Positions 8,075-18,102 are shown, numbered from the stretch's first letter. The stretch: DNA of 64,000 bases from UBA1181 sp045600225 (GCA_045600225.1 JAZRXL010000075.1:1-64000), one strand, 5' to 3'. Notes: generated by a model not told the origin, from the letters alone. Numbers and translations are program-made.

Positions 8075-9964
8075 TTAAAGCAATGCGTTCAGATTTTGCT
8101 CGTTGTCTACGGCTTTTCCTTCTGGAGTGTAAACATAGACTAGCTGTTCAGCATAAGCTTTTTCGATCTTCCCACGTACCATTTTCATGGTACTATTGAT
8201 CATTTGGTTTTGTTCTGAGAAAGGTTCTTTTAATAGGATGAATGAACTTGGCAACCATCTTTCTGGGAACATGCCAGCATATTCGCCTCCTTTTTTGAAT
8301 TTGGCTATTTCTGAATTGATGGCAGAGATTGCTTTCTTGCGTCCTTCCTCTGATTTCAGATCAAAGCCCATTTGGGTTAGAGCTTGCTTGTTAGGAACAA
8401 TCAAAGCGCTTGTGGTAGGCGATTGGTTGTTGTAAAGCATTACCTGGTCGATGGTAGGACAAAGTTGTACCAATGCCTCTTCTATGCCTTCAGGACTGTA
8501 TTTTTCGCCATCGCTGGAGATTAGCAAACTCTTGAATCTTCCTTTGACATATAGAAGTCCTTCAGGGGACATATAACCCAAGTCTCCCGTATATAACCAA
8601 CCATCTTTAACGGTTTCTGCAGTAGCCTCAGGATTCTTCCAGTAGCCGACCATTACATTCTCACCTTTCACTACGATCTCTCCCTGTTCACCCATAGGAA
8701 GTTCTTTCCCTTCAGAATCGCAAATCTTCACTTCGATAGGCTCAACTAACTTGCCAGAAGAACCGAAACGATAATATTCTGGCGTGTTGGTACTGATTAC
8801 TGGCGTTGCTTCACTCAAACCGTAACCTTGAAACATAGGAAGACCAATGCCGATGTAGAATTTCTGTAGGTCTTTGTCTAACAAAGCACCGCCTCCAATA
8901 AAGAAGCGTAATTCACCACCAAAATTCTCACGCACTTTGTTGAATAGTATTTTGTCGAATAGCTTAACCAAAGGACTTAGAAGTATTCTCATACCTTTGC
9001 CATCCAAACAGCTATCTCCATAATAGGATTGACGGATTGATTTGCCCCATTCGAATAGTTTCTCTACCGCTGCGCCTTGACTATGGATGCTTTGCTCGAT
9101 ATTCTTCTTGAAACTCTTAGCCAATGCAGGTACGCTGAGTATATAGTGAGGTTTTACCTCTTTGATGTTAAGAGGGATGTTCTTTAGAGTTTCCATAGGG
9201 GAGCGACCTACCTGCACTGTGGCTACGGAAGCACCTTGCATCATCATTACATAGAAGCCTACAACATGTGCGAAGCAGTGGTCTAGCGGTAAAATAATGA
9301 GCGTTCGCCATGTTTGGTCGATAGGAACTCTCGACAGACATTGCTCTACATTAGCGGTATAGTTTCTATGAGAGAGGCTTACGCCCTTAGGGTCGGCTGT
9401 CGTTCCGCTTGTATAGGTAATTGTTGCTAAATCATCATTTTGAATACTTTTCCCCACACTAAGGAATTCATCTAAAGGGTGTTGTGATAAGAATTCATCA
9501 CCCAGCTTCATGACATTGCCAATGAACATCTCGTTGGCTTGGTATTCGGATTGCTCATCTAATATGATGATCTTTTGAAGAAGAGGGAGTTGATTAGCTA
9601 CTTTTCGAATTTTCTTTAGTTGATTCCCACTGGTGATGATAAACTTTGCATCACCGTGTCGCAATCTGAACAATAGATCGTTCGACTCCTCTAATTTAAT
9701 GCTTAATGGTACATTTACGGCACCTGCATAGAACATGGCCAACTCGCTAACAATCCAAAGGTTTCTTCCTTCGGAAAGAAGAGCAATGTTGTCACCTTTC
9801 TTTACTCCAAGAGATTGTAAACCGGCACCCAATTGGTACACCATTTTTTGTACTTGGGCATATGATGTATTCAGCCATTCGGAACCCACTTTCTCCATTA
9901 AGAAAGTATTGTTAGGGTAGCGTTGAACAGAATTTTCAAAAACATCGATTATTGTTTTTTTCAT
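8075..9964 (-). CDS. Long-chain fatty acid-CoA ligase (AMP-dependent synthetase)
   Basis: Adenylate-forming enzyme of 629 residues that activates fatty acids to acyl-AMP and then acyl-CoA. The P-loop-like AMP-binding motif TYTSGTTADPKG is at 183-194; further on are YGLSEATPV (adenine pocket), GWLYTGDLG and the hinge/ligase motif GRFKSLLISSDGEKYSPE. Length and order match FadD/FAA1-type AMP-forming ligases. No signal peptide or membrane segment is obvious; family members are often peripheral membrane proteins. It has its own promoter box (9987-9994) and terminator, so it is probably a single-gene unit. Chain-length preference cannot be read from the sequence. Confidence 0.92.
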   Translation of the reverse strand: MKKTIIDVFENSVQRYPNNTFLMEKVGSEWLNTSYAQVQKMVYQLGAGLQSLGVKKGDNIALLSEGRNLWIVSELAMFYAGAVNVPLSIKLEESNDLLFRLRHGDAKFIITSGNQLKKIRKVANQLPLLQKIIILDEQSEYQANEMFIGNVMKLGDEFLSQHPLDEFLSVGKSIQNDDLATITYTSGTTADPKGVSLSHRNYTANVEQCLSRVPIDQTWRTLIILPLDHCFAHVVGFYVMMMQGASVATVQVGRSPMETLKNIPLNIKEVKPHYILSVPALAKSFKKNIEQSIHSQGAAVEKLFEWGKSIRQSYYGDSCLDGKGMRILLSPLVKLFDKILFNKVRENFGGELRFFIGGGALLDKDLQKFYIGIGLPMFQGYGLSEATPVISTNTPEYYRFGSSGKLVEPIEVKICDSEGKELPMGEQGEIVVKGENVMVGYWKNPEATAETVKDGWLYTGDLGYMSPEGLLYVKGRFKSLLISSDGEKYSPEGIEEALVQLCPTIDQVMLYNNQSPTTSALIVPNKQALTQMGFDLKSEEGRKKAISAINSEIAKFKKGGEYAGMFPERWLPSSFILLKEPFSEQNQMINSTMKMVRGKIEKAYAEQLVYVYTPEGKAVDNEQNLNALL

Positions 9965-9986
9965 GGTCTTTGATTTTATGTTTTTA

Positions 9987-9994
9987 CAAAGGTA
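9987..9994 (-). promoter_or_regulatory. -7 promoter box of the acyl-CoA synthetase gene
   Basis: TACCTTTG on the minus strand, 22 bp before the start codon; no clear -33 element. Confidence 0.5.
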
Positions 9995-10036
9995 GAAATT
10001 AATTTAGAATTATGGATGAGGAAATAAAAATAAACA

Positions 10037-10068
10037 AAAGAGGCTCGATCGTCAGACCGAGCCTCTTT
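10037..10068 (-). terminator. Terminator of the PFOR gene
   Basis: Perfect AAAGAGGCTCG/CGAGCCTCTTT inverted repeat with a 10-nt loop, 22 bp downstream of the nifJ stop. It has A/T runs on both sides and could act in either direction. Confidence 0.8.
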
Positions 10069-10089
10069 CTATTGATGAGTTATATTGGA

Positions 10090-13000
10090 TTAATACTCCA
10101 TCTTGCTCATACGAACGTAGCTTTGGTAACGTTTCTTAGCCATTTCCTCGCTAGCGTTGAACAACTCTTGAGCCTCTGTAGGGTACATCTTCATTACAGA
10201 AGCGTAACGGTTCTCACCCTTCAAGAAGTCTTGGAACTTAGTATAGTCAGGTTCCTTAGAATCAAGAGTAAATGGATTTTGACCTTCAGCCTCAAGAGCT
10301 GGGTTAAATCTCCATAGATGCCAGTAACCGCACTCTACAGCCTTCTTCTCTTCTGCTTGAGCCTTACCCATACCAGCCTTCAAACCGTGGTTGATACATG
10401 GAGCGTATGCGATAACCAATGATGGTCCGTCATAAGCCTCAGCCTCCTTCAATGCCTTCAAGCATTGTGCAGGGTTTGCACCCATTGCGATTTGAGCTAC
10501 GTAAACATATCCGTAAGTTGTTGCGATCATACCAAGATCCTTCTTGCGAACTCTCTTACCAGATGCAGCGAACTTAGCGATTGCACCAAGAGGAGTAGCC
10601 TTAGAAGATTGACCTCCTGTGTTAGAGTAAACCTCAGTATCAAGAACAAGGATGTTAACGTTCTTACCAGAAGCGATTACGTGATCCAAACCTCCGTATC
10701 CGATATCGTATGATGCACCGTCACCACCGATAATCCATTGGCTTCTCTTGATCATGTATCCCTTCAACTCTGACAATTGCTTGCAGTGGTTGCACTTATC
10801 CTTGTTAGCGTCAACCATAGGGAAGATCTTTTCGCAGATCTCAGCTGACTTAGCAGCGTCGTTCTTGTTCTCAATCCAAGCCTTGAACAATTCCTTAGCC
10901 TCAGCTGGAGTACAGTCTGCAGCGATAGCATCGTTCATTACAGCCTCGATTCTCAAACGCATCTTCTCGTTTGCCAATTCCATACCCAAACCGAACTCAC
11001 AGAAGTCCTCGAACAAAGAGTTAGCCCATGCAGGACCTTGACCCTTCTCGTTAGTAGTGTAAGGAGTTGAAGGAATAGAACCAGAGTAGATAGAAGAACA
11101 TCCTGTAGCGTTTGCTACGATCTCGCGCTCTCCGAACAATTGAGAAAGCAACTTAACGTATGGAGTCTCACCACAACCAGAACATGCACCAGAGAACTCG
11201 AACAATGGAGTAGCCAACTGGCTGTTCTTAACGTTAGCTGTGATATCTACTAGATTTTGCTTAGACTTAACATTCTTAACTGCATATTCCCAGTTAGCAG
11301 ACTCTGTAGCTGTCTCTGCTGAGCTTGGATCGAATGCAACCATCTTAAGAGCAGTCTTGCCCTTCTCTGGATTGTTACCCAAACATACGTCAACACAGTT
11401 ACCGCAACCAAGACAGTCCAAAACGCCAACTTGGATTCTGAAGTTCATGCCCTTCAAAGCAGCAGGAGCCTTCATTTCGCGAACATCACCCTTGATGCCC
11501 TTAACCTCGTCAGCATCCATAACGATAGGACGGATACATGCGTGAGGACAAACATATGCACAGTTGTTACACTCAACACAATCAGCAGCATTCCAAACTG
11601 GAACGAATGCAGATACACCACGCTTCTCATAAGCAGCAGTACCAGCAGGCCATTGACCACACTCGATACCCTTAAATGCTGAAACTGGAAGTAGGTCTCC
11701 GTTTTGTGCGTTGATTGTACGAACTACGTCGTTGATGAACTTAGGATCGTTGTTTGCTTCAGCCTTTTCCTCAGCAAGGTTAGCCCATGCTGCATCGATA
11801 GCCAATTCCTTGTATTCACCACCGCGGTCAACAGCAGCGTAGTTCTTGTTAACTACATCTTCACCCTTCTTTCCGTAAGACTTAACGATGAACTTCTTCA
11901 TTTGTTCAACAGCCAACTCTACAGGAATAACGCCTGTGATACGGAAGAATGCAGATTGAAGGATTGTGTTAGTACGGTTACCCAAACCAATCTCTTGTGC
12001 AATCTTAGTAGCGTTGATGTAATATACCTTGATATTATTTTTAGCGAAGTATGCTTTTACCTTATTAGGCAAGTTCTTTGCCAACTCTTCACCTTCCCAA
12101 ATAGTGTTCAATAGGAAAGTACCGTTCTTTTGCAAACCACGAGTTACATCATACATCTTCAAGTATGCTTGAACGTGACATGCAACGAAGTTTGGAGTAT
12201 TTACCAAATATGTAGAACGGATTGGAGTATCACCGAAACGCAAGTGAGAGCAAGTGAAACCTCCTGACTTCTTAGAGTCGTATGAGAAGTATGCTTGACA
12301 GTGCTTGTTAGTGTTGTCACCAATGATCTTAACTGAGTTCTTGTTTGCACCAACAGTACCGTCAGCACCCAAACCATAGAACTTAGCCTCAAACATACCA
12401 GCGCCACCTACAGCAACTTCTTCTTTCTTAGGAAGAGATGTGAATGTAACATCATCTACGATACCTACAGTGAAGTGGTGCTTAGGCTCGTTCATTGCCA
12501 TATTCTCGTATACAGCAATCATTTGAGCTGGAGTAGTGTCGTTAGAACCCAAACCATAACGACCAGCGATGATCTTAGGAGCGTTCTTAACACCATTGTA
12601 AGACTCACATACATCAAGATACAAAGGATCACCGTTTGCACCTGGCTCCTTAGTTCTATCAAGAACTGTCAATACCTTACAAGAAGCAGGTACTGCAGCA
12701 AGTAAGTGTTTAGTTGAGAATGGACGATACAAGTGAACTGCAACCAAACCAACTTTCTTACCTTGTTTAGTTAAGTAGTCGATTGTCTCGCGGATACACT
12801 CTGTAACAGATCCCATTGCAACGATAACATACTCAGCATCTTTTGCTCCGTAGTAATCGAACAAGTTGTACTCACGACCAGTGATCTTAGAGATCTCCTT
12901 CATGTAGTTCTCTACGATTGCAGGTACATTGTTGTACATTGTGTTGCAAGACTCACGGTGAGTGAAGAATGTATCTGGGTTCTCTGCCATACCACGCATA

Positions 13001-13647
13001 ACTGGGTTTAGCGGAGATAGAGCACGATTACGGAACTCTGCCAACTTCTCTTGGTCGATTAGTGGAGCCAAATCATCGTTCTCTAGCATTTCGATTTTTT
13101 GAATCTCGTGTGAAGTACGGAATCCATCGAAGAAGTTCAAGAAAGGAACTTGAGACTTGATAGTTGACAAGTGAGCAACACCAGCCAAATCCATAACTTC
13201 TTGTACAGAACCTTCAGCCAACATTGCGAAACCTGTTTGACGACAAGCGTAAACGTCTTGGTGGTCACCAAAGATACACAATGTGTGAGAAGCAATTGTA
13301 CGAGCTGAAACATGGAATACAGCAGGCATCTTCTCAGCAGCGATCTTGTACATGTTAGGGATCATCAACAACAAACCTTGAGAGGCTGTGTAAGTTGATG
13401 TCAATGCACCTGCTTGAATTGCACCGTGAACTGCACCTGCAGCTCCTGCTTCTGATTGCATCTCTGTAACTGAGACTGTCTCGCCGAAAATGTTCTTTCT
13501 ACCAGCTGCAGCCCACTCATCTACATATTCTGCCATAGTAGATGATGGCGTGATAGGGTAGATACAAGCACATTCGCTGAACATATATGAAATATGTGCA
13601 GCGGCCTGGTTACCATCACAAGTGATGAATTTTTTTTCTTTAGCCAT
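10090..13647 (-). CDS. nifJ: Pyruvate:ferredoxin (flavodoxin) oxidoreductase
   Basis: Single-chain PFOR of 1,185 residues, the normal length for the fused homodimeric form. It oxidises pyruvate with CoA to acetyl-CoA and CO2 and passes electrons to ferredoxin, the core step of anaerobic carbon metabolism. The N-terminal pyruvate/TPP domain begins with YPITPSSTMAEYVDEW; two 4Fe-4S sites, CVECNNCAYVCPHAC (about 685-700) and CLGCGNCVDVCLGNNP (about 745-760); the proximal cluster begins CSGCGETPYVKLL; the TPP-binding domain has GGDGASYDIGYGG (about 980) and EVYSNTGGQSSK. Codon use looks strongly selected, consistent with high expression. It has a promoter box at 13742-13749 with a leader near 88 nt. 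Confidence 0.97.
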   Translation of the reverse strand: MAKEKKFITCDGNQAAAHISYMFSECACIYPITPSSTMAEYVDEWAAAGRKNIFGETVSVTEMQSEAGAAGAVHGAIQAGALTSTYTASQGLLLMIPNMYKIAAEKMPAVFHVSARTIASHTLCIFGDHQDVYACRQTGFAMLAEGSVQEVMDLAGVAHLSTIKSQVPFLNFFDGFRTSHEIQKIEMLENDDLAPLIDQEKLAEFRNRALSPLNPVMRGMAENPDTFFTHRESCNTMYNNVPAIVENYMKEISKITGREYNLFDYYGAKDAEYVIVAMGSVTECIRETIDYLTKQGKKVGLVAVHLYRPFSTKHLLAAVPASCKVLTVLDRTKEPGANGDPLYLDVCESYNGVKNAPKIIAGRYGLGSNDTTPAQMIAVYENMAMNEPKHHFTVGIVDDVTFTSLPKKEEVAVGGAGMFEAKFYGLGADGTVGANKNSVKIIGDNTNKHCQAYFSYDSKKSGGFTCSHLRFGDTPIRSTYLVNTPNFVACHVQAYLKMYDVTRGLQKNGTFLLNTIWEGEELAKNLPNKVKAYFAKNNIKVYYINATKIAQEIGLGNRTNTILQSAFFRITGVIPVELAVEQMKKFIVKSYGKKGEDVVNKNYAAVDRGGEYKELAIDAAWANLAEEKAEANNDPKFINDVVRTINAQNGDLLPVSAFKGIECGQWPAGTAAYEKRGVSAFVPVWNAADCVECNNCAYVCPHACIRPIVMDADEVKGIKGDVREMKAPAALKGMNFRIQVGVLDCLGCGNCVDVCLGNNPEKGKTALKMVAFDPSSAETATESANWEYAVKNVKSKQNLVDITANVKNSQLATPLFEFSGACSGCGETPYVKLLSQLFGEREIVANATGCSSIYSGSIPSTPYTTNEKGQGPAWANSLFEDFCEFGLGMELANEKMRLRIEAVMNDAIAADCTPAEAKELFKAWIENKNDAAKSAEICEKIFPMVDANKDKCNHCKQLSELKGYMIKRSQWIIGGDGASYDIGYGGLDHVIASGKNVNILVLDTEVYSNTGGQSSKATPLGAIAKFAASGKRVRKKDLGMIATTYGYVYVAQIAMGANPAQCLKALKEAEAYDGPSLVIAYAPCINHGLKAGMGKAQAEEKKAVECGYWHLWRFNPALEAEGQNPFTLDSKEPDYTKFQDFLKGENRYASVMKMYPTEAQELFNASEEMAKKRYQSYVRMSKMEY

Positions 13648-13741
13648 AATTATATATAATTGAACAATAAAAATTTCAATTTTCTCTGCAGACTCCCCAT
13701 CCTTCCCAAAGAAAACAAAGTCTACCTATTTACATATTTTG

Positions 13742-13749
13742 CAAAAGTA
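13742..13749 (-). promoter_or_regulatory. -7 promoter box of nifJ
   Basis: TACTTTTG on the minus strand, 94 bp before the nifJ start, giving a leader of about 88 nt. No clear -33 element. Confidence 0.45.
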
Positions 13750-14130
13750 GAAAAAAAAATAATAATAGGGAAGAATTCTTTCTACTAAGAATTTTAACAT
13801 TTTGTCATTTTTTTTTGACTTTTCCCTTCCTTCTTGTTCCCTCTCTCTTTCAATCTGTTTTCTGTTTAATAATATTGCTATATAGTCTCATTATTTATCA
13901 AAAATATGTGCGAATATATTGAATATGTATATTTTTGATAATGCTTCGTGCTATTGTAATTTGTTGTTTTATAGTTGTTTGTATTGTTTTTTACTTGTTT
14001 GTGTGACTTAATAGGGAAGAATGTTTTGAATGTACTGATTTCGAGACTCCTTTCCTACATGTTGACAACGATTGAATCAAAATTTAAGTATAAATAACAT
14101 TTATATACCCTTTTTCTAGTCTTTTAATTG

Positions 14131-14159
14131 TTGTATAGCAAACTCTTTTCTTAATTTTG
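14131..14159 (+). promoter_or_regulatory. Promoter of the AsmA-like gene
   Basis: TTG at 14131-14133, 18-bp spacer, TAATTTTG at 14152-14159; 40 bp before the start codon. Fits the Bacteroidota TTG-N19-TAnnTTTG pattern within one base of spacing. Confidence 0.55.
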
Positions 14160-14199
14160 CATAGTTAATATAACTAAACATTGTTTTAATTTAATTTTT

Positions 14200-17049
14200 A
14201 TGAAGGTTTTAAAAGTTGTAGGAATTGTCCTCGTTACTTTCCTTGCTACGTTGTTTGTTTTACCTTATTTTTTCAAGGATAAGGTGAAAGGAATAGTTGA
14301 GTCTGAGGTAAGTTCCTTGTTGAAAGCACAATTGTATTTGGAGGATTTCTCTCTTGGGTTTTACTCTAATTTTCCTAACGCAACAGTTTCTCTGAAAAAC
14401 TTTGGTTTGGTAGGTGTTGAACCATTTGAAAACGACACCTTGCTACAAGCCCAGAAGTTGGACGCTGTCATCAATTTGGCAAGTCTCTTCAGAGATTCGT
14501 ATGAAATTTCAAAAGTAGAGGTGGTGAATCCTACAGTAAAAGCTTTGGTTAATGCTGATAGCTTAGCTAACTGGGATATTGTTATTTCTGATTCTGAAGA
14601 AGTTGAAGAAGAAGTAGAGGAAAGTGCTCCTATTAAATTGAACCTTAGTAAGTTTACTGTTGAGAATCTAAATGTTTCTTATCAAAGCACACCTGATAGC
14701 ATGTATGCTGCAATAGAAGGTTTGAACTTGAACTTGAAGGGAGATTTAGACCTTGATCTACAAACATTGGCAAACATTGATAATTTGAAACTCTTGGTAG
14801 ATAAGATTGTTTATGAGGATCAAACATCTTCCAATACAAACTCTACCTTAGAGCAGGTGAGTCTAGATTTCAAAGGAAAGGTGAGCGATGGCGTTTCCAA
14901 TCTTGATTTGGTGTTGAATGTGGATTCTGCATCTGTCAAAATGTCTGGAATCCCTTACTTGTCGAAGGCTAAATTGGCTGCTGACGTAGAAATGCAAGCG
15001 GATTTGGATAATAATAAATTTACTTTCGGTGATAACTATGTGAAATTGAATGAAATACAGGCTAACTTCGCGGGATTTGTTCAGTTAATAGATTCTACGG
15101 CAATGGATATGGATCTTACGATTAACACTCCTTCTATTGATTTCAAACAGATCTTGTCTTTGATTCCTGCCATTTATGCAAAGAACTTTGAATCTATTAA
15201 GACCTCTGGTAATATTTCATTGAATGCCATTGCAAAAGGTCGTATGCAAGGTGATACGTTGCCGATGATTGATGCAGGTTTGGAAGTGAAAGACGCAATG
15301 TTTAAATACCCTGATTTGCCAAGTTCAATGAATGGAATTAATGTTAGTGCTAAAATAACCAATCCTGGTGGTAATGTTGATTTGACAGAGGTTAAGGTCC
15401 CTACTTTGAAGTTTGTGATGGCTGGCAATCCGTTCTCTATGACATTAGGTTTGAAAACACCGGTTTCTGATCCTGATTTCTCTGTTTCTGCAAATGGAGT
15501 GGTTAATTTAGGAAAGATTTCGGAAGTTATCTATTTGGAGGATATGAACTTAAATGGAGTCTTGAATGCAGCTTTGAAGGCTCAAGGTAAGATGTCGTAT
15601 GTAGACAAGGAGAGATATGAGCTATTCCAAATTGATGGTGATTTGAAATTGAGTGACTTCGTGATGAATACAAAATCACTTGAATATCCTGTTAAGATTA
15701 ACGATGCGAATTTAGGTTTTACTTCACAAAATGTGGATATGTCTGCTAATGTGTTGATTGGAAAGAGTGACTTGTCGTTGGTAGGTAAGTTGCAAAACTT
15801 CATTCAATATGTAGTTAGAGGAGAGTCGATTAAAGGTAACTTGGTCGTTAAATCTAAATTGATTGATGTGAATGAGTTGTTGGGTACTTCCGAAGATGTG
15901 GAAGAAGAGGAGACTCCTGCTGCCGCATCATCTTCATCTGTTGCGATTCCGGACAATATCGATTTCGCAATGAGTGTAGGCGTGGATGAGTTGAAGTATG
16001 GTGCAGTGAAGTTGAGTGCATTAAAAGGAAATGTAAATGTGAAGGATGCCGTGGCAAAGATCCAATCGTTGACAGCCAATACGATGGGGGGTGTGGTTTC
16101 TGTTGTTGGAAAGTATGACACGAAAGATTCTTTGAATCCTAATGTGGATGTTAATCTAAATGTGAATAACATGAACATCAGTGAGGTGTTTACTAAGGTA
16201 AAGACTGCACACAAGTTGGTTCCGTTGTTCTCCGATGCAGAGGGTAGTTTCTCTATGAATATGGATTTCGCATCTAAGATGGATGCTACATTATCTCCTG
16301 TGATGAACTCAATCAATGCGATAGGTAAATTTAAGACCCAAGAGATCGGATTGAAAAATACAGAGGTGTTTAGCAAGGTGGCCGACAAAATACAATTGGA
16401 TGCCTTGAAGAATCCTAAATTGAAGAATTTGAATATTAGTTTTGTTATTAAGGATGGTCGTTTGTATGCCGATCCATTCCAGACTGCTATCTCAGCAGCA
16501 ATGTTGAATCTATCAGGATCATCAGGATTGGATCAGACGTTGGATTATAAAGCAAACATTACATTGCCAAAGAATTTGTCATCCGCAGTTAATCTAGCAT
16601 TTGATGTCTTGATTGGTGGTACATTTAAACAACCTAAGCTCTCATTTAGTGCTGCATCAATGTTGGAAGAGGTGAAGGAGAAGGTGACTGAAAAGATTGA
16701 TGAGGCCAAACAAAAGGCGATTGCGGCAGCAATGGAGCAGAAGGAGAAGCTAATAGCAGTTGCTAAGGGCAAGAAAGATGAGTTGGTCGTTATCGCACAA
16801 AAATCTGGAGATAAGTTGATTGCAGAAGCTCAGAAACAATCGGATGAGATGCAAGCAAAAGCAGCTAATCCATTAGGAAAGGCTGCGGCTAAAAAGACAG
16901 GCGATGCATTGGTGGCAAAAGCTAAATCGAATGCAGCTAAGTTGGTAAACGAGGCAGAAACCAAGGGTAATGCATTGGTTACCGAAGCAGAAAAGCAGGG
17001 CGATAATTTAATTATGAAAGCTGAGACTGCTGGACCTGATAAGAAGTAA
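14200..17049 (+). CDS. AsmA/TamB-like envelope protein with C-terminal 11-residue repeats
   Basis: Protein of 949 residues with one N-terminal membrane anchor (about 5-25) followed by a large periplasmic beta-rich body. The opening (lipid-transfer-like segment with SNFPNATVSLKNFGLVG) and the repeated LDLNLNV-type beta strands match the AsmA family, whose members help move lipids between inner and outer membranes. An acidic low-complexity insert (EEVEEEVEES) lies near 133-142. Residues 840-949 are unlike the rest: a Lys/Ala/Glu-rich chain of 11-residue repeats of the type LVxEAExxGDx, predicted to form a long hendecad coiled coil. Promoter just upstream; terminator at 17096. The AsmA call is by fold pattern, the function of the tail is unknown. 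Confidence 0.8.
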   Translation: MKVLKVVGIVLVTFLATLFVLPYFFKDKVKGIVESEVSSLLKAQLYLEDFSLGFYSNFPNATVSLKNFGLVGVEPFENDTLLQAQKLDAVINLASLFRDSYEISKVEVVNPTVKALVNADSLANWDIVISDSEEVEEEVEESAPIKLNLSKFTVENLNVSYQSTPDSMYAAIEGLNLNLKGDLDLDLQTLANIDNLKLLVDKIVYEDQTSSNTNSTLEQVSLDFKGKVSDGVSNLDLVLNVDSASVKMSGIPYLSKAKLAADVEMQADLDNNKFTFGDNYVKLNEIQANFAGFVQLIDSTAMDMDLTINTPSIDFKQILSLIPAIYAKNFESIKTSGNISLNAIAKGRMQGDTLPMIDAGLEVKDAMFKYPDLPSSMNGINVSAKITNPGGNVDLTEVKVPTLKFVMAGNPFSMTLGLKTPVSDPDFSVSANGVVNLGKISEVIYLEDMNLNGVLNAALKAQGKMSYVDKERYELFQIDGDLKLSDFVMNTKSLEYPVKINDANLGFTSQNVDMSANVLIGKSDLSLVGKLQNFIQYVVRGESIKGNLVVKSKLIDVNELLGTSEDVEEEETPAAASSSSVAIPDNIDFAMSVGVDELKYGAVKLSALKGNVNVKDAVAKIQSLTANTMGGVVSVVGKYDTKDSLNPNVDVNLNVNNMNISEVFTKVKTAHKLVPLFSDAEGSFSMNMDFASKMDATLSPVMNSINAIGKFKTQEIGLKNTEVFSKVADKIQLDALKNPKLKNLNISFVIKDGRLYADPFQTAISAAMLNLSGSSGLDQTLDYKANITLPKNLSSAVNLAFDVLIGGTFKQPKLSFSAASMLEEVKEKVTEKIDEAKQKAIAAAMEQKEKLIAVAKGKKDELVVIAQKSGDKLIAEAQKQSDEMQAKAANPLGKAAAKKTGDALVAKAKSNAAKLVNEAETKGNALVTEAEKQGDNLIMKAETAGPDKK

Positions 17050-17086
17050 AAGCTTCTATCAATAATAAAGAGCAAAAAAATTATAG

Positions 17087-17124
17087 TATCTTTGCAGAGT
17101 CGGTCAAGTGGCCGACTCTTTTTT
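17087..17124 (+). promoter_or_regulatory. Overlapping terminator of the AsmA-like gene and promoter of the CvfB gene
   Basis: TATCTTTG (17087-17094) is a good -7 element for the next gene. Directly after it begins the hairpin AGAGTCGG/CCGACTCT (17096-17119, extendable by a C-G and a G-U pair) followed by TTTTT. Transcripts starting about 17100 would lack the left arm of the hairpin, so only read-through RNA from upstream should terminate here. Confidence 0.65.
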
Positions 17125-17138
17125 ATTTGAATAGATAT

Positions 17139-17984
17139 ATGAATATAGGTAAGATTAACAAGATGATAGTCGACTCCGTAGAGGAGAAAGGTATCTATGT
17201 GCGCAACGAAGAAAACGAAAGACTATTTGTTGCGGAGAGAAATGTGAAAGGATCACCAATGGAGGGCGATGAAGTATCTGTCTTTATTTATACAGATGCA
17301 AAGAGCGAACCAGTTGCAACATTGTTTATTCCGTATGCTGTCGATGGAGAATTCGATTTTATGACAGTTAAAAAGGTGATGCCAGCAGGTGCCTTGTTGG
17401 ATTGGGGTATCGAAAGGGATCTGTTTTTGCCAAGTAGGGAACAAACCGCTAAGTTGAGAGAGGGAAAATCATATTTGGTACATGTGCATTATGACGAGAA
17501 TACAAATCAGATTGTTGCCTCTATGCATTTGGACGATTATATGTCGACCGAGTTCCCTCCTTATAAGATGAACGATGAGGTAGATTTGTTGGTTACGAAG
17601 GAGACTGATTTGGGCTATACTGTAATTGTGGACGACAAGTATTGGGGATTGATATACCATAGTGAAATCTTTGAAAAGGTGGATTTTGCTATGAGAACCA
17701 TTGGTTATGTGAAAAATGTGAGAGAGGATGGAAAAATAGATGTTGCTTTGCAAAAACAAGGATATGAGGTGGTTGAAGAGTTGAGCGAGCAGATTGTAGA
17801 AGCATTGCAGAGAGAAGGTGGATTTTTGCCATTCAATGACAAGACGGAATCGGATTTGATCTATAACAAGTTCGGATGCAGCAAGAAGAGTTTCAAAAAG
17901 ACGATTGGTACATTGTATCGAGAACGAGTTATTATGATAGAGGAGAATGGAATCCGATTGCAGAGAAGTAATAAGAAGAGATAA
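17139..17984 (+). CDS. CvfB-family S1 RNA-binding protein
   Basis: Cytoplasmic protein of 281 residues in the CvfB/YitL family: tandem S1-like OB folds followed by a C-terminal winged-helix domain (about 220-281). The internal S1 module has the typical GALLDWGIERDLFLPSRE stretch (near 84-101), and the third module has YWGLIYHSEIF. In Staphylococcus CvfB binds RNA and affects virulence gene expression; its role in Bacteroidota is unknown. The ATG at 17139 (MNIGKINKM) is chosen over a TTG 12 bp earlier because it begins the conserved alignment and fits the promoter box at 17087. Confidence 0.85.
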   Translation: MNIGKINKMIVDSVEEKGIYVRNEENERLFVAERNVKGSPMEGDEVSVFIYTDAKSEPVATLFIPYAVDGEFDFMTVKKVMPAGALLDWGIERDLFLPSREQTAKLREGKSYLVHVHYDENTNQIVASMHLDDYMSTEFPPYKMNDEVDLLVTKETDLGYTVIVDDKYWGLIYHSEIFEKVDFAMRTIGYVKNVREDGKIDVALQKQGYEVVEELSEQIVEALQREGGFLPFNDKTESDLIYNKFGCSKKSFKKTIGTLYRERVIMIEENGIRLQRSNKKR

Positions 17985-18042
17985 TCGAAAAGATTTCAAA
18001 TAGATAGATTAATTGAATAAGACACCAATATTAATTTTATAG

Positions 18043-18072
18043 TTGTTGTTTTGTAAATTTTATTTATCTTTG
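18043..18072 (+). promoter_or_regulatory. Promoter of the trigger factor gene
   Basis: TTG at 18043-18045, 19-bp spacer, TATCTTTG at 18065-18072, 30 bp before the start codon. Full Bacteroidota consensus. Confidence 0.7.
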
Positions 18073-18102
18073 CACGAAAAATAAAAATAATATTACCAAG
18101 AG

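Larger units (their letters stand above)
13648..14199. other. Divergent promoter region between nifJ and the AsmA-like gene
   Basis: About 550 bp without a gene, very AT-rich with long A and T runs. It carries the nifJ -7 box (TACTTTTG, minus, 13742-13749) and the plus-strand promoter of the AsmA-like gene (14131-14159). Nothing else with clear structure is seen in the middle 350 bp; an unannotated RNA or upstream activating sites cannot be excluded. Confidence 0.6.

Noticed and set aside
15804..16388. 194-codon open frame on the minus strand
   Set aside because: Antisense to the AsmA-like gene; no domain, start context or promoter.
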